A program made the position numbers and the translations under genes. The notes under the pieces were generated by a model. The model was not told the DNA's origin. It made no database searches and saw only the letters and a list, made by a program, of their open reading frames with translations. A stretch of DNA of 8,617 nucleotides from Gammaproteobacteria bacterium (lineage in GTDB: Bacteria; Pseudomonadota; Gammaproteobacteria; JAABTG01), in assembly GCA_030066245.1 (NCBI GenBank), contig JASJBY010000160.1, positions 1-8,617 of the forward strand. The letters run 5' to 3'. Below are positions 1 through 6,221 of this stretch, piece by piece; positions within the stretch are counted from its first letter, which is position 1; each line of letters starts with the position of its first letter.

Positions 1-280
1 CGAGTAGGTTGTGTCGCCGGGCCACATCCTGGGGAATCAACTTAATAGCGTCACTATCCAGCACCACCCGGTTGAGGTCGACGCTCTCCTGGCCCAGCAC
101 GCCGCTGAGAACGTCGCGAATGACCGCTTCCGTGGCGAATCCAAGGGCGACCAGGGTCTTGCCAAGATGGCGGTTTGTTTTCTTCTGCTCGGTGAGCGCG
201 ATGTCGACCTGGTCCTGGCTGACGATACCCTTCTCGACCAGGATCTGGCCGATATAGTTGGTTTCCCGCCGCGGGGTCAT
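1..280 (-). CDS. mshE: MshE/PilB/GspE-type pilus assembly ATPase, N-terminal fragment (cut by the window edge)
   Basis: Only the first 93 codons are present; the gene runs off the left edge. The visible part is the N-terminal regulatory domain of the type II secretion/type IV pilus ATPase family, which lies before the AAA core that powers pilin polymerisation at the inner membrane. Residues 9-32 fit the MshE N-domain pattern (xxG, two hydrophobics, G, two hydrophobics, then spaced L and Q). Residues 38-61 are a second, looser copy. In Vibrio MshE this motif binds c-di-GMP. Here the leading Arg of the motif is Tyr9 in the first copy and His38 in the second. A Pro-x-x-x-Ala-Arg-Arg segment near residues 83-89 also fits the family. 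The ATG overlaps the TGA of the upstream TPR gene (ATGA), implying translational coupling. The Walker motifs lie outside the window, so PilB or GspE remain possible. The MshM/MshL/MshN-like neighbours favour MshE. Confidence 0.82.
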   Translation of the reverse strand, partial: MTPRRETNYIGQILVEKGIVSQDQVDIALTEQKKTNRHLGKTLVALGFATEAVIRDVLSGVLGQESVDLNRVVLDSDAIKLIPQDVARRHNLL

Positions 281-1692
281 GGCGCACCGGTAGTCGGCCT
301 TCCGGTTATCGCGCGGAGTCGGCGACGAACGGTTTCCGCTTCGAAACTCACCTTTTGGCGTCGCGCGACCTGGAGGGCCTGGCGGTAGTAGCGCAGCGCT
401 GCCTGGGACTGCCCCAGGTGTTCCAGCCCCACGGCAAGATTGTAGGCATAGTCCCCATTGCCGCTCTCATGCCGGTAAGCGTCGAAATAGGCCTGCTGCG
501 CCTCAGACCATCGAGATTGCGCCGCGTAGAGGTTACCCAGCGCGAAATGCAGATAGGCTGCGTTGGGCTCTTTCCTCAACAGCTGCTCGAGGCGCTGCTC
601 CCGCTCCAGCGGGTCGCTGTTTTCTTGAATCGAGACTAGTGCAGCCAGGGCAGCCCGGTCGCCCGGACTGACTCTGAGGACATCTCGATAAAGGCCGTAT
701 GCGTCGTCAAGCTGTCCTGTGCGGAATGCGATGGCGGCGACGCCAAGCAAGGCATCCCGATTGTCCGGACGGTGGGCCAGTACCGAACGGTAGGCGGCCT
801 CGGCCCGGACATAGTCTCCAGCCCGGTAAGCTTGATAGGCCTTGCTGAGCCGGGGAAACACGGTATCCTGACGCCGCTTGCGGGTGATGCGCAGCGCCGG
901 GGCGATGACCAAGGGCTCTTGGGCACCTGCCTTCCCCGCCCGGGCGGTGCCGGCATGGTCGGCGACTGGGAGCGGCTCTGTCCGGCGAGTCATCCCGATG
1001 GTGTCCGTCTCCTGCGCGGGTGCGGCCGGCGGTCCGGCGGAGGACACGGCGGGAACGTCAGGCGGCACAGCGGCGACCGGAGCAACCGTCCCCCCGCTCG
1101 GCGTCGCAGGGCGCGGAGCCTCCAACGCTTTCACCGCCACGGCGGCTGCCGGCCGATAGACCGCCGCCGGTGCGGCCGCCGGGAGGGGTGCCGCTGCCGC
1201 CGACACGTGGCGTGGGACCAAGCCCACTGACGGCGTGACCGCAACATGGAGAAGCCACGCGTAGTAAATACTCAGAGCAACAATGAGTGCGGCCCCGCTA
1301 CCGGCGAGGGCCAGGCGCCAGCGACGTTGATGGGCGGTTGCGCCCCGCAAGTCGAACATGCTGCGCGCCTCGAGGCGGCCTGGGGGCCATTCAGAGTGTG
1401 ACTGGATGCGATGGTTATCGCCGTCGCCGATCGCGAGATGAGGGTGCCTGCTCTCGAGCGCGGCGTGATGCTCCCCATCCCCGGGGGCCCGACTGGTCGG
1501 GGGCGGGGCGCTGTGCTCGTCGCCTGCGCTGGGCTCAGGCGCATCAACCAGGGCCAATCCGTGATTGTTTAACTCTTGCCTCGGAGCCACTTCCACCAGC
1601 ACGGGAAGATTCGAGGATGCGTCCGCTTCCCCGCCGGCGGTCGCCTCTTTCACCTTTTCGGCTCTACGTAGCGCGTCGAGCAACAAACTCAT
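277..1692 (-). CDS. mshN: MshN-like pilus biogenesis protein, membrane-anchored with C-terminal TPR repeats
   Basis: 471 residues. The N-terminus is a short charged cytoplasmic segment with the motif SLLLDALRRAE (residues 2-12), also found at the start of GspB/ExeB-type secretion proteins. A disordered acidic/proline-rich stretch follows to about residue 120. There is one membrane helix at about 126-150, flanked by arginines on the cytoplasmic side. Next is a long Ala/Pro-rich periplasmic linker (about 160-265). The C-terminus is a TPR array: clear helix pairs at about 281-312, 313-345, 379-412 and 413-446, with the usual A/G/Y/P spacing. This architecture matches MSHA biogenesis protein MshN, a periplasmic adaptor thought to help secretin or pilus assembly. 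The ATG overlaps the secretin TGA (ATGA), and its own TGA overlaps the next ATG, so it sits mid-operon and is probably translationally coupled on both sides. The family is clear by architecture; the symbol rests partly on context. Confidence 0.8.
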   Translation of the reverse strand: MSLLLDALRRAEKVKEATAGGEADASSNLPVLVEVAPRQELNNHGLALVDAPEPSAGDEHSAPPPTSRAPGDGEHHAALESRHPHLAIGDGDNHRIQSHSEWPPGRLEARSMFDLRGATAHQRRWRLALAGSGAALIVALSIYYAWLLHVAVTPSVGLVPRHVSAAAAPLPAAAPAAVYRPAAAVAVKALEAPRPATPSGGTVAPVAAVPPDVPAVSSAGPPAAPAQETDTIGMTRRTEPLPVADHAGTARAGKAGAQEPLVIAPALRITRKRRQDTVFPRLSKAYQAYRAGDYVRAEAAYRSVLAHRPDNRDALLGVAAIAFRTGQLDDAYGLYRDVLRVSPGDRAALAALVSIQENSDPLEREQRLEQLLRKEPNAAYLHFALGNLYAAQSRWSEAQQAYFDAYRHESGNGDYAYNLAVGLEHLGQSQAALRYYRQALQVARRQKVSFEAETVRRRLRAITGRPTTGAP

Positions 1693-3314
1693 GGTGCCGC
1701 CGTGTCCTGGCTTGGGCTATCCGCTGGACGCGCGGTTTCCTCCAGGAAGGTACGGAATGCGCGCAAATCGCCGTCTAGGCTGGCCTGACGAATTACCGTG
1801 GGACGCAGGAACACCACCAGCTCGGTCTTGATGAACTCGCGCGAGCGATAGGTGAAGGCCTCTCCGATGACGGGCAGGTCCGTGAGGACGGGAATGCCGG
1901 AGTCCGCCGCCTCGTTGACGTCCTGCATCAGTCCGCCCAGCACCGCGATCTGACCGCTGGTCACGGTCATGACGGACTCCAGCTCCCGGATGCGAATGAC
2001 CGGGATCTCGCTGGTCACGTCCGCCTCGGCAAGGGCGGGATTGGGATCGAGTACCGTATCGATCACCCGCGAAATCGTGGGTCGCACATTCAGGGTAACC
2101 ACATCATGCCGATCGATCTGCGGCGTGACGCTCATCACGACGCCGACGGGCACGGTCTGCGGCGTGGTGTCGAAAGTGGTTTCCGTGCCGGCGTTGACCA
2201 CCGTGCTGGTGGTTGTCTCGATGGTGAAGTAGACCTCGTTGTCCACCACCTTGAGCACCGCCGTCTGGTTGTTCAGCGCCATCAGCTTCGGGCTGGAGAG
2301 CACCCGGGCGTCGCCGAACTCGTCGAGCAGGCTGACGGCGGCGGAGAAGTCCGCGTCCTCATAGGTGCCCTGAATAAAGGCCTCAGTAGACAGGTTGGTG
2401 CTCAGGAAATCCGGCGAGGTCTGGACGAAGTTGAATCCCGTGTCCTGCAGCGTGCGCCAGTCAATGCCCTGCTGGTAATTTCGATTCAGGCGAACCTCGA
2501 CGATAGTGGCCTCTATGATCACCTGCCGTCGGGCGCTGGCCAGGACCTTCTCCAGGTAATCGGTCACGATGGCATGCTGTCCGGCCGTGGCCCGCACCGT
2601 GACGACACCCGCCTCGGCGTTGACAATGACGTCTTTCGAACCAGGCCCCGGAGTTCCTTCGCCGCTTTCCTTCTGGGCCAGCATGGCAGTGATATTGGCC
2701 CCCAGCGTCTTCCAAAACTGATTGTCTGCGGTGTTTCGAACGATGATCTCCGAGCGGCTGGCGCCGCGGCTGCCGCCGCCGCCCAGGGCGCTCTCACCGC
2801 TGGCAAGCTCGTTGGACAGGTTCAGAGAGTTGCTGCTCTCCCGGCTCAGGTTGACGTAGTCGACCCGGTAAGTACGAAGGAAGGGCGTATCGGGCAGGAT
2901 GACCAGGGTGTCAGCGCGCTGCTCGTAGCGCAAGGCCACCTGACCCGACAGGCGCTGCAGGATCTGTTCCAGGGTCTGGTCGACAGCGTTCAGGGTGACG
3001 GTCCCGGCAATCTGCGGGTGGATATCCACGTTTATCGCGGCATCGCGGGCCAGCGCGAACAGGAGCTCTTTCACCGCCACGTCATTCACCACGACGGTAT
3101 AGGTTTCCGGCTGGATAGTTTCGCGCGGCGGCGGCAGCACCGGCGCCTGACTGACCGGCTTGGGGATCGCTGCCGGCGACTCCATCGGTGCCGTCTGGAG
3201 ATGACCGGAGGAAGGCGTGGGCGGAGCCGGTGCGCAGGCCGCCAAAGCGTACCCTGCCAGGACCGCCCACAAGACCGGCCTCAACGCGCCGCTCCCGGAG
3301 CCAGGCAATCCCAC
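1689..3314 (-). CDS. mshL: MshL-like secretin, outer-membrane lipoprotein of the MSHA-type pilus
   Basis: 541 residues from a GTG start. Function: forms the multimeric outer-membrane channel through which the pilus leaves the cell. A lipoprotein signal peptide ends in lipobox LAAC with Cys27. A Pro-rich tether follows. An STN/secretin N-terminal domain spans about 71-155 and a Gly/Ser-rich loop about 175-190. An N1-type domain precedes residue 262, and the secretin core runs about 265-510. The diagnostic C-terminal signature is visible: RPTISR (411-416), TSGQIAVLGGLM (452-463), IPVLTDLPVIG (474-484) and a closing beta segment, KTELVVFLRPTVIR (496-509). The start is uncertain. GTG3314 has no good ribosome site. 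TTG3284 (residue 11) is preceded by GGGAG at 7-nt spacing and still leaves a complete lipoprotein signal. The upstream ATPase stop is 34 bp away; the downstream gene overlaps by four bases. MshL fits better than PilQ or GspD because of length, lipobox and neighbours. Confidence 0.9.
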   Translation of the reverse strand: MGLPGSGSGALRPVLWAVLAGYALAACAPAPPTPSSGHLQTAPMESPAAIPKPVSQAPVLPPPRETIQPETYTVVVNDVAVKELLFALARDAAINVDIHPQIAGTVTLNAVDQTLEQILQRLSGQVALRYEQRADTLVILPDTPFLRTYRVDYVNLSRESSNSLNLSNELASGESALGGGGSRGASRSEIIVRNTADNQFWKTLGANITAMLAQKESGEGTPGPGSKDVIVNAEAGVVTVRATAGQHAIVTDYLEKVLASARRQVIIEATIVEVRLNRNYQQGIDWRTLQDTGFNFVQTSPDFLSTNLSTEAFIQGTYEDADFSAAVSLLDEFGDARVLSSPKLMALNNQTAVLKVVDNEVYFTIETTTSTVVNAGTETTFDTTPQTVPVGVVMSVTPQIDRHDVVTLNVRPTISRVIDTVLDPNPALAEADVTSEIPVIRIRELESVMTVTSGQIAVLGGLMQDVNEAADSGIPVLTDLPVIGEAFTYRSREFIKTELVVFLRPTVIRQASLDGDLRAFRTFLEETARPADSPSQDTAAP

Positions 3315-3348
3315 TCAGCCGAGCAGACAACCCCGGGGCCGGCACCGC

Positions 3349-4449
3349 TCACGGCGGATCTCCGGTGCTGCCAGCCGTGTGGCCCGTTGTTTCGCCCTGA
3401 GCGTCGCGGCCCGTGACCGTGCCGCGCCGCTGCACCGGTGTTGCGGCAGGCGGAGCAGAATGCGGCCGAGCGCCGACCAGCGCAATCGCGTCTTCGCCCG
3501 GCACGGACGCCTGGTCGTCGACTTCGGGCACGGAGCCTGGGCGCAGACTTTGGGTCACAGACACGAGCAACAGAGCAGCGCCAGCCAGCGCAGTCGTGCT
3601 CAGGGCCGCGGCACCGCGCCGCCTGGGCTGACGCCAACTCTTGCTGAATTCACTGTCTCGAACCGCCGCCCGCACGTGTCGCGGGGTGATGTGATGACTA
3701 CCCGAAGCGAAGGCGGCGAGCAGCGCCTTGTCGGCGAGAATGTTGACGCGACGGGTCAATCCCCGGGACGCGCGTGCGATTCTTCGAACCGCGCCACGAC
3801 CGAAGACCGTCGGCCCGCGATAGCCCACGGCGCGCATGCGAAAGTCCAGGTACTCCCGGATATCCGCCTCCCTGAAAACCGGCAGTTCGAAGCCCTGCGT
3901 GATTCTTTCGCGCAGTTGCCTTATCTCAGTCGCGGCGATCTTCTGCTCCAGCTCGGGCTGACCGAACAGCACCATCTGCAGCAGCTTATGCTGCTGCGTC
4001 TCGAGATTACTCAGCAAACGCACCTCCTCGAGCGTCTGCAACGGCATGCTTTGGGCTTCCTCGATGAACACCACCACTTGCCGGCCTGCGGCGTGCTTGG
4101 CCACCAGCCGGGCCTGCAGCACCCGCATTACCTCGAGGCGCGTTGCTCGAGGGTGAATGCTCACCCCCATTTCGGTCGCAATGGCATGGGGGACGTCCGC
4201 GGGGCAGAGGCGCGGGTTTGCCAGGTAAACCACTTCAACATGCTGCGGCAGATTCCTTTCCAGCATCCGGCAAAGCATGGTCTTGCCCGTGCCTACCTCC
4301 CCGACAACCTTGACGATGCCCTCGCCCCGGGCGAGGCAGTAGACCAGGGCGTCTAGAATCACTCCGCGGTTGCCGCCGTCGAAGAAGAGCCGGGTGTCCG
4401 GCGTGATGCGGAAGGGCGGTTCCCTCAGGCCAAAGTATTCGCAGTACAT
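3349..4449 (-). CDS. mshM: MshM/ExeA-like AAA ATPase with a C-terminal membrane helix
   Basis: 366 residues. It begins with the family hallmark: a short N-terminal FGLxEPPFxxTPD block (residues 6-18) followed by an aromatic/Asp patch. Walker A is GEVGTGKT (50-57) and Walker B is VVVFIEEA (125-132). Sensor-type segments are LLSNLE (145-150) and GQPEL (163-167). The helical lid domain runs to about 268. A single hydrophobic helix (about 280-298) follows an Arg-rich stretch, so the ATPase domain should face the cytoplasm. A low-complexity tail of about 65 residues would be periplasmic. ExeA proteins carry a peptidoglycan-binding domain there; none is visible here, which fits MshM. The role in the family is secretin placement or assembly across peptidoglycan using ATP. 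It is the first gene of the pilus block, 148 bp after the sigma-54 activator. The ATG directly abuts TTTAGGA, so the purine-rich site is too close for an ideal Shine-Dalgarno. The start is still supported because the conserved domain begins at residue 1. Confidence 0.86.
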   Translation of the reverse strand: MYCEYFGLREPPFRITPDTRLFFDGGNRGVILDALVYCLARGEGIVKVVGEVGTGKTMLCRMLERNLPQHVEVVYLANPRLCPADVPHAIATEMGVSIHPRATRLEVMRVLQARLVAKHAAGRQVVVFIEEAQSMPLQTLEEVRLLSNLETQQHKLLQMVLFGQPELEQKIAATEIRQLRERITQGFELPVFREADIREYLDFRMRAVGYRGPTVFGRGAVRRIARASRGLTRRVNILADKALLAAFASGSHHITPRHVRAAVRDSEFSKSWRQPRRRGAAALSTTALAGAALLLVSVTQSLRPGSVPEVDDQASVPGEDAIALVGARPHSAPPAATPVQRRGTVTGRDAQGETTGHTAGSTGDPP

Positions 4450-4473
4450 TCCTAAACTACGTTGGCTGGCTTG

Positions 4474-4501
4474 CCCGTGGCATGCGCCCCCATTCGAGCC
4501 A
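4474..4501 (-). promoter_or_regulatory. Weak candidate sigma-54 promoter upstream of the pilus operon
   Basis: On the minus strand, TGGCTCG at 4501-4495 matches six of seven bases of the -24 consensus TGGCACG. The -12 side is poor: GC occurs at 4487-4486, one base too far downstream, and the TT of TTGC is replaced by GG. A start of transcription would fall near 4474, about 25 bp before the mshM-like ATG. The reason to record it is context: a complete sigma-54 activator gene ends 97 bp upstream of the element. The sequence alone does not establish a promoter. Confidence 0.22.
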
Positions 4502-4552
4502 TACGAGGGGCTTCAATGCCGCGTTGAATCCGTTTGCCGTTTCTCTCCTCCA

Positions 4553-4573
4553 CTCTCTCGCTACCCGAGAGAG
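4553..4573. promoter_or_regulatory. Perfect 8-bp dyad between activator gene and pilus operon (possible activator site)
   Basis: CTCTCTCG at 4553-4560 and CGAGAGAG at 4566-4573 are exact inverted repeats around a 5-nt spacer. The dyad centre is about 114 bp upstream of the MshM-like ATG and about 62 bp upstream of the weak -24-like element. That is a workable distance for an upstream activator site bound by a Fis-type helix-turn-helix. On the minus strand no T-run follows, so it does not look like an intrinsic terminator of the regulator gene. It could also act only as an mRNA hairpin. Confidence 0.35.
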
Positions 4574-4597
4574 CCCCCGTTGGCCTCCCTCCAGCGG

Positions 4598-6049
4598 TCA
4601 GGAAACCTGTCGATCGCCGCTGTGTCGCTGCATTCTGCTATAGAGTGTCGTCCGGTTGATGCCCAGCAATCTGGCGGCCTGGCTCAGATTTCCGTTGCTG
4701 AGATGAAGCGCCGCATTGATATAGCGCTGCTCCCACTCCCGCAGCATCTCGTCGAGGCGAAAGCCGTGAGCCTTGATCTGCTGCAAGGCAGCCTCGTCCT
4801 GGTCCGGCTCGCCCCGGCCCGCTGGACCCGCCACATTGGCTTCCAACTCCTGTTCCAGCTGCGCAGGCTGCACTTCCTTTCCGGGATGCTTTGCGGCCAG
4901 CCGGATAACGATATTGCGTAGCTCCCTGACATTGCCCGGGAAGGGGTACTCCGCCAGGCGGCCCTCGGCGTCGGCGTGAAGCGTGAAAGGGGCTACCATA
5001 TTCGCATACAGTGCCCTGAAATGATGCATGAGCAGCAGTGCGTCCGTCCCCCGCTCCCGCAGCGGAGAAACCCGGATAGATAGCACGCCAAGGCGGTGGT
5101 ACAGGTCCTCTCGAAAGCGCCCCGCTCTGACCTCCTCGCGCAAATCCCGGTTTGTCGCGGCAACAATGCGGGCCGCCGCCGTGCGGGGACGCGTCTCACC
5201 GAGTCGGTAGTATTCACCGTTCTCCAGCACGCGCAGGAGCTTGGGCTGGAGCGGCAGCGGAAACTCTCCGATCTCGTCCAGGAACAGGGTGCCTTTCCCG
5301 GCCTCCTCGAAAAAACCGGCGCTGGCCACGCTGGCCCCGGTAAAGGCGCCCTTGGTATGCCCGAAAAGCTGGGCCTCGAGAAGTTCCGCTGCGATTGCGG
5401 CACAGTTGAGGGTTAGAAAAGGTTCCCCTGAGCGCTGGCTCTGTTTGTGGAGACACTCGGCCACAAGCTCCTTACCACTACCGGATTCACCCTCAACGAG
5501 CACCGGAAACGGCGTGTCCGCGAACTGAGTGATCTGAGCACGCAACGTCCCCATTGCCGCGCTCTCGCCCAGGAGTCCGCAGTCTTCCACACGAACCTCG
5601 GCGGCATCGAGCTCGGCGTCCAGCATCATCAGCTGATGCTGCAACCGGGTCTTGAGCAACGACACATCGCAGGGCTTCGGAATAAAGTCCACGGCGCCGA
5701 GCGTCAGCGCATGCTGAATGTTGGCCCGCTCACTCTGTCCGGAGAGGACCAGGGTCTTCATGCTCGGATTGAAGGCGAGCAGCTCGCCTATGAGCGAGAA
5801 GCCTTCATCGGGTGCGTGGGGATTCGGTGGTAAACCCAGGTCGACCAGTGCAAGAGAAGGAGTATGCGGCAAGCGCTGGAGCAGCATCCTGGCCTCCTGG
5901 CGCGTCTGGCACACGTGGACGCCGTATTCGCCCTGCAGCACAAAGGCCAGGGAATCCGTGATCAGCGGATCGTCGTCCACAAGAATGAGTTCGGGCACGC
6001 CGCGGCGCCCTGAAGGCTTGCCAGCCGTCAGATTCGACTCTTCTCCCAA
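4598..6049 (-). CDS. Sigma-54-dependent response regulator (NtrC family, PrsR-like receiver)
   Basis: 483 residues from a TTG start. Domain order: receiver (about 20-140) with acidic D25/D26, phospho-acceptor D70, S103 and K125; sigma-54 AAA+ domain (about 158-385); C-terminal Fis-type helix-turn-helix (about 445-475). In the AAA+ domain, Walker A is GESGSGKE (187-194), the sigma-54 contact loop GAFTGA is intact (234-239), Walker B is GTLFLDEIGE (253-262), and FPGNVREL lies at 370-377. It should hydrolyse ATP to open sigma-54 RNA polymerase complexes once phosphorylated. The LGLPP...EGF stretch after D70 resembles the PrsR family linked to PEP-CTERM/exopolysaccharide loci, but no such locus or partner kinase is in the window. 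It lies just upstream of the pilus operon on the same strand, so control of that operon is the natural inference. Start: TTG6049 follows a G7 run at 5-nt spacing. GTG5998 (residue 18) is an alternative that still keeps the receiver. Confidence 0.92.
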   Translation of the reverse strand: MGEESNLTAGKPSGRRGVPELILVDDDPLITDSLAFVLQGEYGVHVCQTRQEARMLLQRLPHTPSLALVDLGLPPNPHAPDEGFSLIGELLAFNPSMKTLVLSGQSERANIQHALTLGAVDFIPKPCDVSLLKTRLQHQLMMLDAELDAAEVRVEDCGLLGESAAMGTLRAQITQFADTPFPVLVEGESGSGKELVAECLHKQSQRSGEPFLTLNCAAIAAELLEAQLFGHTKGAFTGASVASAGFFEEAGKGTLFLDEIGEFPLPLQPKLLRVLENGEYYRLGETRPRTAAARIVAATNRDLREEVRAGRFREDLYHRLGVLSIRVSPLRERGTDALLLMHHFRALYANMVAPFTLHADAEGRLAEYPFPGNVRELRNIVIRLAAKHPGKEVQPAQLEQELEANVAGPAGRGEPDQDEAALQQIKAHGFRLDEMLREWEQRYINAALHLSNGNLSQAARLLGINRTTLYSRMQRHSGDRQVS

Positions 6050-6053
6050 GAGT

Positions 6054-6060
6054 CCCCCCC
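6054..6060 (-). promoter_or_regulatory. G7 homopolymer acting as the likely ribosome site of the response regulator
   Basis: Seven consecutive G on the minus strand end five bases before TTG6049 and can serve as a G-rich Shine-Dalgarno. The run is immediately preceded by AT, giving an ATG (6062-6060) whose G is the first base of the run. That ATG is 13 bases from the TTG and so out of frame. An in-frame TAA at 6064-6062 blocks any longer reading in the regulator frame. With six G the ATG would be in frame. Confidence 0.5.
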
Positions 6061-6062
6061 AT

Positions 6063-6080
6063 TAATCCAAGTAATCCAAG
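6063..6080 (-). repeat. Tandem 9-bp direct repeat upstream of the response regulator
   Basis: Two exact copies of CTTGGATTA (minus strand) lie side by side at 6080-6072 and 6071-6063, ending right before the out-of-frame ATG and the G7 run. The core CCAAG/CTTGG recurs at 6121-6125. This may be a regulator half-site repeat or a chance duplication in the untranslated leader. Confidence 0.55.
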
Positions 6081-6116
6081 CCTGAGCCGTAGGACCGCGG
6101 TGAGCCAACTTGTCTC

Positions 6117-6138
6117 AGCGCCAAGCTTCGAAGGCGCT
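6117..6138. repeat. Inverted repeat in the metF-regulator spacer
   Basis: AGCGCC (6117-6122) and GGCGCT (6133-6138) form a 6-bp perfect dyad with a 10-nt loop. The loop contains overlapping AAGCTT- and TTCGAA-type palindromes. It lies about 70 bp upstream of the regulator start and 84 bp past the metF stop. It could be an operator or a hairpin in the transcript. No T-run follows on the minus strand, so a terminator is not supported. Confidence 0.3.
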
Positions 6139-6183
6139 TATTGCCGCTTTCACCGAGGTCATCCGTTTCCTTGTAATCATAGC

Positions 6184-6203
6184 AACTCGACGAACTGCGA
6201 GTT
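6184..6203 (-). other. Short hairpin just after the metF stop
   Basis: AACTCG and CGAGTT (6184-6189 with 6198-6203) can pair around an 8-nt loop, about 19 bases past the metF stop. A U-G pair can extend it in RNA. No U-tract follows, so at best it is a 3'-end stabiliser or a weak stop. Together with the dyad, the direct repeats and the G7 run, this is all I see in the 172-bp spacer 6050-6221. No gene or convincing -35/-10 promoter was found there. Confidence 0.2.
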
Positions 6204-6221
6204 ACCCTGCAACCCAATATT

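Noticed and set aside
2106..3416. 436-codon open frame on the plus strand opposite the secretin
   Set aside because: It is an antisense shadow of a high-GC gene. The minus-strand frame has unmistakable secretin motifs, and the plus-strand translation shows no domain or sensible composition.
3217..4356. 379-codon open frame on the plus strand opposite the ATPase
   Set aside because: The minus strand encodes intact Walker A and B motifs of an ExeA/MshM-type ATPase. The plus frame is low-complexity shadow.
4518..4531. GG-N10-GC match as a sigma-54 promoter
   Set aside because: Only the GG and GC invariants match. The rest of the -24 and -12 consensus is absent, and such matches are common by chance in GC-rich DNA.
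4553..4573. Dyad read as a terminator of the response regulator
   Set aside because: The stem is good, but the downstream minus-strand sequence is purine-rich with no T-tract.
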